From positions 1 through 14,562 of the forward strand of contig DKNS01000034.1 in assembly GCA_002469765.1 (NCBI GenBank): DNA of 14,562 nucleotides. Reading direction: 5' to 3'. This stretch comes from Flavobacteriales bacterium UBA7382 (lineage in GTDB: Bacteria; Bacteroidota; Bacteroidia; Flavobacteriales_D; Sanyastnellaceae). The position numbers and the translations under genes are program-made. The notes below the pieces were generated by a model. The model saw only the letters and a program-made list of their open reading frames with translations. It did no database searches and was not told the DNA's origin. The stretch's first letter is position 1. Each line of letters opens with the position of its first letter. Below, piece after piece: positions 1 to 7,985 of this stretch.

Positions 1-1416
1 CTGCATGTCTTCCAGCTCGGTCAACGGGTTCATGAAGGTGCAGCGCAGCCAGGCCTCGCCATTCAATCGTGTGGCCACCACGTAGCTCGACCCATCCTTC
101 AAGTGGCGCGTCCTCAGTTTGGCCACGAGGTCGGCATCCTGTTCGGCTGCTGAGGGTCGGAAGCAAACGATGTTGCACTGAGGCATCATGGCCAATTCCC
201 ACTTCTGTCGCGAGTCCACTTCGTCAGCAAAGACGGATGCCAGCGACCAAAGCCGGTCCACGAGATGCCCCCACTTCTCCAAGCCGTCGTCGAACATGGC
301 GGTGGCCAGTCTGGTGCTGAGCATGCGCTTGGTGCATTCAAAAGTGCGTTTGCCTGTGTCCCACCAATCCTGACCGTCGCCCCTTTCCCAGAGGTATTCC
401 GCTTCTTGCACGAAGGGCAGAAAACTTTCCTTGCCGTCCCGGTAGAGCACCCCTGTCAGCAACGCCGGCAGGCCACACACCTTGTGAAAATCCAAGACGA
501 CGCTGTCCGCAAGTGACATGCCGTGGACGAGGTGCTTGTGCGTGCCGCTGAATCCAGCTGGGGCGCCGTGGGCCCCGTCCACGTGGAACCACACACCTTC
601 CGCTTGGGCCCACGCGGCGATCTCGTCGAGGGGGTCGTAAGCCCCCGTGCTTGTGGTGCATGCGCTTCCGACCACGGCCAAGAGTTGTCGACCCCGCTTG
701 CGCTGCTCTGTGGCTTTGTGGGCCAAGTCGACGACGTCCATCCTGTGGTTGGCATCGGTTTTCACCAGCACTAACGCATCGGCCCCCCATCCCATGATTC
801 GGACGGCGCGGTCGACGCAATAATGGGCTTGTTCAGAAACGAGCACCACGAATGGGTCCGCCTCGCGAATGCCCTTGCTCCAAGGATCTTGGTCGAGTTG
901 CAGGCCCAGCTTGCGTTGTGCAGCGAGCAGGGCCACCAGGTTGCCCAATGTCCCGCCGTGACAGAGGACGCCGCCGCACCCTTCGGGCAGGCCCAGCGCT
1001 TGGCCCACTTCGTTCATGAGCACATGTTCCAAGGTCGCGTTCGTGGGGCCCATCTCGTAAATGGCCTGTCCGTTGTTGAGCAAATCGGTCAGGGCGCCCA
1101 GCATGGCTTCCTGCGGAAATGGGACAGCCACCTGGTGGCCCATGTACCTCGGATCGTGCAATTGGTTGGAGCGCTCCAACACGGCCTGGATGGCTTCGTC
1201 ACGAGATCCAGACTGTGCCATAAACGCCGTCCAAAACGCCAGCTCCTCCTGGGGAGCGCCCACAGGGTAGCTTGAGGGGCGGCGTCGGCCTACGCTGTCG
1301 TTGAGGTGGTCTGCCAGCCGGTCCACCAGGGCATGGCCAAACGTGCGAAATGCCCCCGGGTCGTAGGCTTCGCGCAAGGTGGGGTGCAAGGGGAGCAGGT
1401 GGGGACGGGGCTTCAT
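1..1416 (-). CDS. PLP-dependent group II amino acid decarboxylase, 3' end missing
   Basis: The visible 472 residues, read from an ATG at 1416 to the left edge without a stop, fit the pyridoxal-phosphate group II decarboxylase family (PF00282), cytosolic enzymes that remove the alpha-carboxyl of an amino acid to give an amine. Seen in order: a phosphate-binding HGGTLGNL stretch (153-160), SEQAHYC with the probable ring-stacking His198, HVDGAH with the cofactor-binding Asp280, and DFHK with the Schiff-base Lys312. LRCTFMNPLTELEDM at the visible end resembles the family's last conserved block, so probably only a few dozen residues are missing. DFHK instead of the common DPHK recalls diaminobutyrate/siderophore-type decarboxylases, but the substrate (aspartate, diaminobutyrate, aromatic or other) cannot be decided. 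A GTG at 1431 is a possible earlier start, but it overlaps a promoter-like box, so ATG 1416 is preferred. The gene is divergent from the exporter operon. Confidence 0.88.
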   Translation of the reverse strand, partial: MKPRPHLLPLHPTLREAYDPGAFRTFGHALVDRLADHLNDSVGRRRPSSYPVGAPQEELAFWTAFMAQSGSRDEAIQAVLERSNQLHDPRYMGHQVAVPFPQEAMLGALTDLLNNGQAIYEMGPTNATLEHVLMNEVGQALGLPEGCGGVLCHGGTLGNLVALLAAQRKLGLQLDQDPWSKGIREADPFVVLVSEQAHYCVDRAVRIMGWGADALVLVKTDANHRMDVVDLAHKATEQRKRGRQLLAVVGSACTTSTGAYDPLDEIAAWAQAEGVWFHVDGAHGAPAGFSGTHKHLVHGMSLADSVVLDFHKVCGLPALLTGVLYRDGKESFLPFVQEAEYLWERGDGQDWWDTGKRTFECTKRMLSTRLATAMFDDGLEKWGHLVDRLWSLASVFADEVDSRQKWELAMMPQCNIVCFRPSAAEQDADLVAKLRTRHLKDGSSYVVATRLNGEAWLRCTFMNPLTELEDMQ

Positions 1417-1430
1417 GGAGATGCTTTTCA

Positions 1431-1438
1431 CGAAGGTA
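1431..1438 (-). promoter_or_regulatory. Candidate -7 promoter box (TACCTTCG) for the decarboxylase
   Basis: On the minus strand TACCTTCG lies 14 nt before the ATG at 1416. It matches the Bacteroidota -7 consensus TAnnTTTG except at the seventh base. A TTG 16 nt upstream could serve as a short-spaced -33 element. The same octamer (with C/T and G/A variation) precedes three other genes here. Inference from pattern only. Confidence 0.45.
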
Positions 1439-1536
1439 CTCGTTGCTCTGCCTGCAATCAGTCTGTCAGCAGCATGCGTTCAAGGGCGGAAGAGGTCATG
1501 AAGATGGGGTTTGAGATGTGAAACAATCTTGAAAAG

Positions 1537-1549
1537 CCTTGAATCAAGG
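1537..1549. promoter_or_regulatory. Perfect 13-bp dyad, candidate operator
   Basis: CCTTGA-A-TCAAGG is a perfect inverted repeat with a 1-nt centre, placed about 35-45 bp upstream of the -7-like box of the exporter operon. Further copies of the half-site TCAAGG occur at 1480-1485 and 1565-1570; the latter is 21 bp (two helical turns) from the half-site at 1544. This could be a transcription-factor site in the divergent region 1417-1598. TCAAGG is fairly common in the coding sequence here, so the call is tentative. Confidence 0.3.
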
Positions 1550-1583
1550 GATACGCCCAAAACCTCAAGGGCCATTCTCACTG

Positions 1584-1591
1584 TATCTTCG
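1584..1591 (+). promoter_or_regulatory. Candidate -7 promoter box (TATCTTCG) for the exporter operon
   Basis: TATCTTCG matches TAnnTTTG at all but one fixed position and lies only 7 nt before the ATG at 1599. No clear -33 TTG stands 17-23 nt upstream. If the box is real, transcription would begin at or very near the start codon, giving an essentially leaderless mRNA. It supports ATG 1599 over an in-frame TTG at 1539, which would lie upstream of this promoter. Confidence 0.45.
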
Positions 1592-1598
1592 AAGGCCG

Positions 1599-2265
<667 letters not shown>

Positions 2266-2273
<8 letters not shown>

Positions 2274-3507
2274 CAGGGACGCTTGGTTGGAAGTGGCGCA
2301 CAACGTGTTGGCGCATCCGCTTCGCACGACCTTGACCGGCATCAGCGTGGCCCTGGGCGTCTTCATCTTGGTGGTCATGCAGGGTCTGGGTTACGGCTTG
2401 CAGAATGGGGTGGAGGGACAATTCGCTGACGATGCGGTCAACAGCATCTGGGTGAAAGGAGGCAGGACTCAAATGGCTTACAGAGGCCAGTTGCCCAACC
2501 GCCCCATCAAACTCACTAATGCAGATGTCACGGGTTTGTCGACCCAGGCCGACACTGTGCCGGCCTCATCAAGACGGATCCGTCTTTGGGGTGCCGAGGT
2601 TGTGTGGGAAAACCCCAACGGAAAAAACCGGGGCGGCGGATTTGGAGTGCGTGGGGTCGACCCAGCCCACATCGACCTGGAGCGGTCGATCCTTCTGTCA
2701 GGGAGGTACATCAACGACCGAGATGTCATCGAGTCGCGCAAGGTGGCTGTGGTGGGACCCAACATTGTACGGGACTTGTTCCGTGATGTGGACCCGCTTG
2801 GGGAATTCATCCGGATCAACGCGGTGGTGTTTCAGGTGGTGGGCACCTTCGAAGACCCGGGGTCGAGGTGGGAGAACCGGGTGGCGTACATCCCGTTCTC
2901 GACGGCCCAGCAGCTCTATCGAACCGACGGCGGAATCGACCAAGTGCTTTACAGCACAGGGGACATGGCCACAGAAGCCACGGTGGCGCAGAGCAACCGC
3001 ATGCGCACTTGGCTCAAGGACGTGAAGGCGGTGCACCCGGACGATTCCCGCGGTGTGGACGTGGACAACAACAACGAGGAGTATGCGATGTACGCATCGA
3101 TTTTCGACGGCATTCGGTTGTTCATCTGGGGCATCGGCCTGATGACGTTGCTCGCCGGGGCAGTCGGGGTGGCCAACATTTTGGCCATTGGCGTCAAGGA
3201 GCGGACCAAGGAAATTGGTGTGCGTAAAGCGCTGGGGGCGAACAACGGCAGCATTGTCGGCTTGGTGGTCATGGAATCGACTGTGCTGATGTTGGTCAGC
3301 GGCAGCCTGGGGTTGATGTTGGCGGTTGGCTTGTTGACGACTGTGGCCCCTATGGCGGACCATGAGTATTTCCAAAACCCTCAAGTGGACCACAGCATCG
3401 CGCTGTTTGCACTTTTGGTCTTGGTGTTGGTTGGTTTGGCGAGTGGATTGGGGCCAGCCCTGCGGGCGGTGGCGATCCGACCTGTCGAAGCGCTGAGGGA
3501 CGAATGA
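2266..3507 (+). CDS. MacB/FtsX-type ABC permease (first of two)
   Basis: This is an inner-membrane permease of 413 residues with the MacB layout: a short N-terminal cytoplasmic helix (WLEVAHNVLAHPLRTTL), a first membrane helix at about 24-45, a large periplasmic domain (about 46-280), and three membrane helices at about 284-308, 330-360 and 378-400. The cytoplasmic ERTKEIGVRKALGA stretch (312-325) between helices 2 and 3 is the FtsX-domain hallmark that contacts the ATPase. The periplasmic domain carries GRYINDRD and RKVAVVGPN, shared with the next gene, and VHPDD before the second helix. The protein ends in RPVEALRDE, a family-typical tail. The ATG at 2266 is chosen because the family's N-terminal helix begins right there; longer in-frame versions would run over the ATPase gene. 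The stop overlaps the next start as ATGA. Confidence 0.93.
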
Positions 3508-4766
3508 GGTGGTGGGAGCGAGACCCGTGGCTCGAACTTGCGCAAGTGCTCTTGCGCAATCCGTTCCGTACTCTTTTGAGTTCACTCGGTGTGGGCTGGG
3601 GACTGTTCATGATCCTCATCACTGTGGGGGCGTCCAACGGCCTTGAGGAAGGGGTCAAGGCCGACATGGGGAACCGCGTCAAGAACAGCGCGTTTCTTTG
3701 GGGCGAGTCGACCAGCCTTCCCTACAAAGGCTATGCACGGGGACGCGGCATTGAATTGACCACCATGGATGTGGCGTTTTTGGAAGAAAACGCGACCACG
3801 TTGGAGGCCGTTGCGCCGAGGAACCAACTCGGAGGCTGGCGAGGAGGGAACAACGTCACCCATGGGTTGAAGACGGCGGCCTGTGGGGTCTATGGCGACA
3901 TGCCCGTGTACAAGGACATCGACCCCATCGTCATCATGGAAGGGCGATACATCAACGAGCGCGACTTGGAGGACCGACGCAAAGTGGCCGTCATTGGCAA
4001 ACGCGCGCGGCAATTGCTGTTTGACCGTGAAGAGCAAGTCCTGGGCAGCCACATCCAGATTCAAGGCGTGACGTTCACCGTGGTGGGCGTGTACCGAAGC
4101 CAGCAAACGGGCGAAGACGCGGAAGAGAGCGAGAACAGCATCTTCACGCCGTACACCACGTTCAACCACGCGTTCCACATGGGTGACCGGGTGGGGTGGT
4201 TGAGCCTGCTCATCCGAGAGGAAGTCCCGGGCGACACCGCGGTGGCGGAAGTGCTGCGGCTGCTCAAGGCTCAAAAAAGTGTGCACCCCGACGATCCTCG
4301 TGGCTTCGGCCACTGGAGCATGGCGGAGATGCACGAGGAAATGACCACGGTGTTCAGCGCGTTTCGCTGGGTGTCGTTCGTGTTTGGGGGGCTTGCGCTG
4401 CTTGCAGGCGTCATCGGCATCATGAACATCATGCTCATCACGATCAAGGAGCGCACCCGGGAGCTTGGCGTGCGCCGTGCGCTCGGCGCCACACCTGCCA
4501 ACATCGTGGTTCAAATCATGGTGGAGACGTTGACGCTCACCGTGCTTGCGGGGCTGGTCGGCGGCATCCTGGGTGTGGCCACCTTGGAAGCGCTGGACAC
4601 CTTCTTGGTCGCCTCCGAAGAAAACGGCATTTTCAGAAATCCCCACGTGACCTTGGACGTGCTGTTGACTGCCCTGGGGACGATGACTGTCTTGGGCGCA
4701 TTCGCCGGGGTTCTCCCCGCCCTTAGGGCGCTGCGTGTGGAACCTGTCGAAGCGCTGCGAACTTAA
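3504..4766 (+). CDS. MacB/FtsX-type ABC permease (second of two)
   Basis: This 420-residue permease has the same plan as its upstream neighbour: a first membrane helix at about 23-43, a periplasmic domain at about 46-285, and three helices at about 289-313, 335-360 and 385-408. The FtsX-type ERTRELGVRRALGA motif is at 316-329 and the tail is EPVEALRT. GRYINERD, RKVAVIG and VHPDDPRG in the periplasmic domain mirror the first permease, so the two are paralogues from an old duplication, now clearly diverged. With one ATPase gene and two different permeases the likely complex is a heterodimeric membrane unit (permease A plus permease B with two copies of the ATPase), in place of the homodimer of classical MacB. 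Start ATG 3504 overlaps the previous stop by 4 nt. Confidence 0.93.
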   Translation: MRWWERDPWLELAQVLLRNPFRTLLSSLGVGWGLFMILITVGASNGLEEGVKADMGNRVKNSAFLWGESTSLPYKGYARGRGIELTTMDVAFLEENATTLEAVAPRNQLGGWRGGNNVTHGLKTAACGVYGDMPVYKDIDPIVIMEGRYINERDLEDRRKVAVIGKRARQLLFDREEQVLGSHIQIQGVTFTVVGVYRSQQTGEDAEESENSIFTPYTTFNHAFHMGDRVGWLSLLIREEVPGDTAVAEVLRLLKAQKSVHPDDPRGFGHWSMAEMHEEMTTVFSAFRWVSFVFGGLALLAGVIGIMNIMLITIKERTRELGVRRALGATPANIVVQIMVETLTLTVLAGLVGGILGVATLEALDTFLVASEENGIFRNPHVTLDVLLTALGTMTVLGAFAGVLPALRALRVEPVEALRT

Positions 4767-4783
4767 CTTGCCAATTCTTGAAC

Positions 4784-5890
4784 ATGAAGAACGGAAAACC
4801 CCTTGCCTTGCTCGTCTGCGTGTTGGTCATTTTGGCTGGCACGCTTTACACGGTCAAACACTTGCGCGACCAGGAATCTCAGGCCTTGGCCTCCTACAAT
4901 ACGGAAGCTCCGCGGGTGACCGACATCGTATTGAAGACGCTGGCGTCTGGAAGCGTGCAGCCGCGTCAAGAAATCTTGATCAAACCCCAAGTTTCGGGGA
5001 TTGTGCGTCATGTGCTTGTCGAAGCGGGGGACAAGGTTGAAGCGGGCGACGTGCTCGCCGAGGTGATGATTGTGCCGGATGTGGCTGCCTTGAGCAACGC
5101 AGAATCTCGGCTTGCCCGGGCCCAACTCAGTTTGGACGATGCCCAAACCAACCACAACCGCAACACAGGTTTGCTTGAACGCGGTGCACTCGCTCCCGCA
5201 GAAGCCCAAAGGACAGAACTCGCGTTGAAGCAAGGGCGGGAAGAAGTGTTCGCGGCGGAAGACAACCTGCGCATCGTGCGCGAAGGTGTGACGGCCCGCG
5301 GAGGAAGCAACGCGTCCAACACCTTGGTCAAAGCCACTGTCTCGGGGATGGTGCTCGAAGTGCCCATCAAAAAGGGCAACAGCGTCATCGAGGCCAACAA
5401 CTTCAACGAAGGCACGACAATCGCTTCCGTGGCAGACATGGCCGACCTTCAGTTTGTAGGCAAAATCGACGAGAGTGAAGTCGAAAAGTTGCACGAGGGC
5501 ATGCCCATTCGTTTGACCATCGGGGCGATCGAAGGAAGCCAAATCCCAGCCACCCTCGAGCACATAGCGCCCAAGGGCGTCGCGGAGGGCGGGGCCATCC
5601 AGTTTGAAATCAAGGCGGCTGTTTTGTTAGAAGAGGGTCAATTTCTCCGTGCGGGCTACTCTGCCACCGCCGATGTGGTCTTGGACGAGCGGAAACAGGT
5701 GCTCGCTGTGAGCGAACGGTTGGTCCAATACGACGGCCATCAACCCTACGTCGAGGTTCAAGTCGACGAGAATGTCTACACCCGTCGCGACGTGGAAGTC
5801 GGGCTCAGCGACGGCTTGGTGACCGAAGTGTTGTCCGGCATTGCGGAGTCGGACCTCATCAAAGTTTGGAACCAGCCACGCTACGAATGA
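4784..5890 (+). CDS. HlyD/RND-type periplasmic adaptor (membrane fusion protein)
   Basis: This 368-residue protein is the adaptor expected to connect the permease pair to an outer-membrane channel. One N-terminal membrane anchor (about 8-23, LALLVCVLVILAGTLY) is followed by a first lipoyl half-motif (about 63-95, with KPQVSGIV and VEAGDKVEAGDVLAEV), an Ala/Leu/Gln-rich helical hairpin (about 98-168), the second lipoyl half (about 180-200, VKATVSGMVLEVPIKKG), a beta-barrel (about 222-300) and a C-terminal membrane-proximal domain (303-368). This is MacA order and length. The anchor has no lipobox cysteine, so it is held by the helix. It starts 17 nt after the second permease stop; ATG 4784 is preferred over a TTG two codons upstream. 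No TolC-like gene follows, so the outer-membrane partner must be encoded elsewhere. The hairpin is short, as in adaptors that meet a long TolC. Confidence 0.92.
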   Translation: MKNGKPLALLVCVLVILAGTLYTVKHLRDQESQALASYNTEAPRVTDIVLKTLASGSVQPRQEILIKPQVSGIVRHVLVEAGDKVEAGDVLAEVMIVPDVAALSNAESRLARAQLSLDDAQTNHNRNTGLLERGALAPAEAQRTELALKQGREEVFAAEDNLRIVREGVTARGGSNASNTLVKATVSGMVLEVPIKKGNSVIEANNFNEGTTIASVADMADLQFVGKIDESEVEKLHEGMPIRLTIGAIEGSQIPATLEHIAPKGVAEGGAIQFEIKAAVLLEEGQFLRAGYSATADVVLDERKQVLAVSERLVQYDGHQPYVEVQVDENVYTRRDVEVGLSDGLVTEVLSGIAESDLIKVWNQPRYE

Positions 5891-6064
5891 CCTTTCCGGA
5901 AAACCGGATGTGGACAGGTTTGCCGCTCACCGAGGCCAAGGCTTTGGCCTGAGAGACCGTGTGCAACCCTGCTTGGGCCAGGTCCTGTGCGCCGACGAAA
6001 GCATGCCGGTGTCCATGCCGAGACGGCGCCGTTGGTCGGCCAGGTCGTCGCCAGATTTTGAAAC
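5891..6064. other. Intergenic gap between convergent genes, two small hairpins
   Basis: These 174 nt separate the ends of the exporter operon and the helicase gene. Two hairpins are visible: TCCGG-AAAA-CCGGA (5895-5908) immediately after the adaptor stop, and AGGCCAA-GGCT-TTGGCCT (5933-5950), a 7-bp perfect stem. Neither is followed by a T-run on either strand, so they are not classical intrinsic terminators but could mark transcript 3' ends. No convincing gene is seen; short open stretches here have no recognisable content. Confidence 0.4.
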
Positions 6065-7444
6065 TCAGCTTGCGTTGCCCTGGGATTTGGGGCCTTTGAA
6101 TTTGGGCTTCTTTTTTCTGCGAGGTCCTCCTCCATGGGAAGGTCTGTCCTGTCCACCTCCGCCTTGTGGTGGACGATTTCGGTTGCGGTTTTTGTTGCGG
6201 TTGCTTGAACCTTGGCGCGATCCAGATCCGTTCCGGTTCTGCCCACCCTGGCCTCCACCTGGTCTGGAAGGGCGGTTGCCCCCTGCGTCGGCCAAGGTGA
6301 TGGCCGGCAAGTCCAAATGCCATTGGTGTCCTTCTTCCAATGCAATGTCACGCTGGACCAGCTTGACGATGTTGAGCATGTGCTTCCGCTCGTCACCTTC
6401 GTTGACCATGGAGTATGCGACCCCGTCGTGGCCTGCGCGCCCGGTGCGTCCGATGCGGTGCACATACGTCTCGCTGATGTTGGGGATTTCGAAGTTGATG
6501 ACGTGACTCACCCCCTTGACGTCGATGCCTCGGGCGGCGATGTCGGTGGCCACAAGCACCTTGATCTTTCCGCTTCGGAACGCATTCATGGCGCGGTCCC
6601 GTTGCGGCTGGCTCTTGTTCCCATGGATGGCTTCTCCACGGATGCCGTTTTTCTTCAGGTAGCGGACGACTTTATCTGCGCCGTACTTCGTCCTCGTGAA
6701 CACGAGCGATGTTTCCACCTCCGGACGATTGAGCAGCTCGACCAACAGGTCGCGTTTGGCTCCCTGACTCACGAACAACATGCGCTGGTCCACTGTCTCA
6801 GCAGCGCTGCTGACCCGGGCCACCTCGATCCGGATGGGGTCGGTGAGGATCGTTCTAGACAGTTTGACAATGCTCTCTGGCATGGTTGCGCTGAAGAACA
6901 GGCTTTGACGTTGTTCCGGGAGCATGGCGATGACGCGTCGGATGTCGTGAATGAAGCCCATGTCCAACATGGTGTCGGCCTCGTCCAAGACCAAAAACTC
7001 AATCCACTCTAGTGACAAGAGTCCCTGGTTGCACAAGTCGAGCAAACGGCCAGGGGTGGCCACCAAAATGTCGACGCCTTTTCGGAGTTGGGCAACTTGC
7101 TTGTGCTGGCTGACGCCGCCGAAAATAAGGGCAGTACGCGCTTTGGTGTGTTTGGAGTAAGCTTTGACGTTGTCGTCGATTTGGGCGGCCAATTCACGGG
7201 TCGGGGTGAGGACCAGCACACGTGGCACCGCCTTGCCGTGCATCATGTTCTCCGCCAAGTGGTGGACGATGGGCAGCGAAAACGCAGCTGTTTTGCCCGT
7301 GCCCGTTTGGGCGATTCCCATCACGTCACTGCCTCGGAGGACGTGAGGGATGGCTTGTTCTTGAATGGGGGTGGGGGTCTCGTAACCGAGAGGCACCAGG
7401 GCTTCTAGCACCTGAGGGTGCAAGCCCATTTCTGAAAATTTCAT
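6065..7444 (-). CDS. DEAD-box ATP-dependent RNA helicase, RhlE-like
   Basis: This 459-residue helicase unwinds short RNA duplexes using ATP and in this family usually acts in ribosome assembly, RNA turnover or cold adaptation. All motifs are intact: Phe3 with the Q motif around PTPIQEQ (24-30), Walker A AQTGTGKT (45-52), PTRELA (81-86), GG (109-110), TPGR (130-133), DEAD (154-157), SAT (185-187), LVFTRTK (247-253), ATDIAARGIDV (299-309) and HRIGRTGRAG (329-338). The core ends near 385; residues 388-459 are a low-complexity Gly/Asn/Arg/Lys-rich basic tail, probably an unstructured RNA-binding extension. The MKFSEMGL start is the family N-terminus. The gene is divergent from the small gene at 7653 and appears to have a leader of about 135 nt (see the box at 7585-7592). 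The gene symbol is left open because Bacteroidota carry several RhlE/DeaD-like paralogues. Confidence 0.95.
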   Translation of the reverse strand: MKFSEMGLHPQVLEALVPLGYETPTPIQEQAIPHVLRGSDVMGIAQTGTGKTAAFSLPIVHHLAENMMHGKAVPRVLVLTPTRELAAQIDDNVKAYSKHTKARTALIFGGVSQHKQVAQLRKGVDILVATPGRLLDLCNQGLLSLEWIEFLVLDEADTMLDMGFIHDIRRVIAMLPEQRQSLFFSATMPESIVKLSRTILTDPIRIEVARVSSAAETVDQRMLFVSQGAKRDLLVELLNRPEVETSLVFTRTKYGADKVVRYLKKNGIRGEAIHGNKSQPQRDRAMNAFRSGKIKVLVATDIAARGIDVKGVSHVINFEIPNISETYVHRIGRTGRAGHDGVAYSMVNEGDERKHMLNIVKLVQRDIALEEGHQWHLDLPAITLADAGGNRPSRPGGGQGGQNRNGSGSRQGSSNRNKNRNRNRPPQGGGGQDRPSHGGGPRRKKKPKFKGPKSQGNAS

Positions 7445-7561
7445 AGAGTTATGGGGCGCCGCTTGATCAACGTCAGCGGCCTACGCACCGGGTCTGTACA
7501 GCCTTCGTTCTGCCTCATGCAAACTTCAAAGGGGGCGTGTTGACCTCGGTGAAACACGCAA

Positions 7562-7578
7562 GCAACCGTGATGGTTGC
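7562..7578 (-). promoter_or_regulatory. Perfect stem-loop at the predicted 5' end of the helicase mRNA
   Basis: GCAACC-(5 nt)-GGTTGC forms a 6-bp perfect stem with a 5-nt loop. It begins about 7 nt downstream of the minus-strand -7-like box at 7592-7585, so it would be the first element of the helicase transcript. Such 5'-terminal hairpins can stabilise mRNA. It could equally be an operator dyad lying between the two divergent promoters. Confidence 0.4.
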
Positions 7579-7584
7579 GCGATG

Positions 7585-7592
7585 CGAAGATA
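7585..7592 (-). promoter_or_regulatory. Candidate -7 promoter box (TATCTTCG) for the helicase
   Basis: On the minus strand TATCTTCG, identical to the box ahead of the exporter operon, lies about 140 nt before the helicase ATG. No closer match to TAnnTTTG is seen in the 5' region. No clear -33 TTG is visible. If used, the mRNA would have an unusually long untranslated leader compared with the other genes here. Confidence 0.42.
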
Positions 7593-7631
7593 GGCATAAA
7601 TGTCAGAAGGGCAGGTTGATGGGAAAAAGCG

Positions 7632-7639
7632 TACCTTCA
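7632..7639 (+). promoter_or_regulatory. Candidate -7 promoter box (TACCTTCA) for the small gene/protease pair
   Basis: TACCTTCA lies 13 nt before the ATG at 7653. It is the fourth copy of the TA(C/T)CTTC(G/A) octamer in the window and is embedded in an 11-bp perfect dyad, ACCTT-C-AAGGT (7633-7643). That dyad might let a repressor cover the box, or may be coincidence. The divergent box for the helicase is only about 40 bp away, so the two promoters could interfere or be co-regulated. Confidence 0.42.
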
Positions 7640-7652
7640 AGGTGAAGCAGGC

Positions 7653-7985
7653 ATGGACAAGAACAAGACGAAATACAATGTCTTTCTGACAAGGCTCCAA
7701 GAGGAGTTGATGACGGCGGCCACTCAACACGCAGTGGCTTGGCGGTTTGGCACCTGGAGTGCGCGTGAACGATTGTTGACGGTGCACGAGCGCTTGCTCC
7801 GCGATGTGCGCAAAAACCTGCAGCGTCTCAACACCATGGTGCTCAACGAAAGCCCAGAATTCAGGCGCGCTTTTGGTGCTGAGTTTCAGCGTTGGGCCCA
7901 TCAGTTGCCAGGGCCAGCGAAAGAACAACTTGAATTGTTGAAGGATTACACTGAGGTCTTCGCCCAACCTAAACCCAAGCCATGA
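7653..7985 (+). CDS. Small basic hypothetical protein, coupled to the metalloprotease
   Basis: I do not recognise this 110-residue protein. It has no signal peptide, membrane segment, cysteine or known motif. It looks mainly alpha-helical and basic: an amphipathic stretch NVFLTRLQEELMTAATQHAV (9-28), a charged helix with ERLLTVHERLLRDVRKNLQRL (39-59), then SPEFRRAFGAEFQRWAHQL (67-85) and a Pro/Lys tail (PKPKP). A cytosolic regulatory or nucleic-acid/partner-binding role is possible but not shown. Support for it being a real gene: a promoter-like box 13 nt upstream of the ATG, a full open frame, and a 4-nt ATGA overlap with the large protease gene, which suggests joint transcription and coupled translation. 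Confidence 0.72.
   Translation: MDKNKTKYNVFLTRLQEELMTAATQHAVAWRFGTWSARERLLTVHERLLRDVRKNLQRLNTMVLNESPEFRRAFGAEFQRWAHQLPGPAKEQLELLKDYTEVFAQPKPKP

Noticed and set aside
338..820. 160-codon minus-strand frame and neighbouring short frames at the left end
   Set aside because: The decarboxylase frame on the same strand is open through the whole region and contains all family motifs.
1539..1598. Longer N-terminus for the ABC ATPase from TTG 1539
   Set aside because: The added residues are unlike the family, and the candidate promoter box at 1584 would lie inside the coding region.
2698..4646. Long minus-strand open frames opposite both permeases (295 and 354 codons)
   Set aside because: They mirror the codon bias of the high-GC permease genes, are rich in His/Arg/Gln, show no domain, and lie wholly inside well-supported genes.
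5859..6060. Open minus-strand reading near FVGAQDLAQAGLHTVSQAKA after the helicase stop, and an in-frame read-through extension of the helicase past its TGA
   Set aside because: All minus frames are open here because of high GC; there is no credible start or family match, and the first overlaps the adaptor gene end. A remnant gene cannot be excluded but is not supported.
6212..7012. Plus-strand 266-codon open frame inside the helicase gene
   Set aside because: It is antisense to conserved helicase motifs and has no recognisable protein features.
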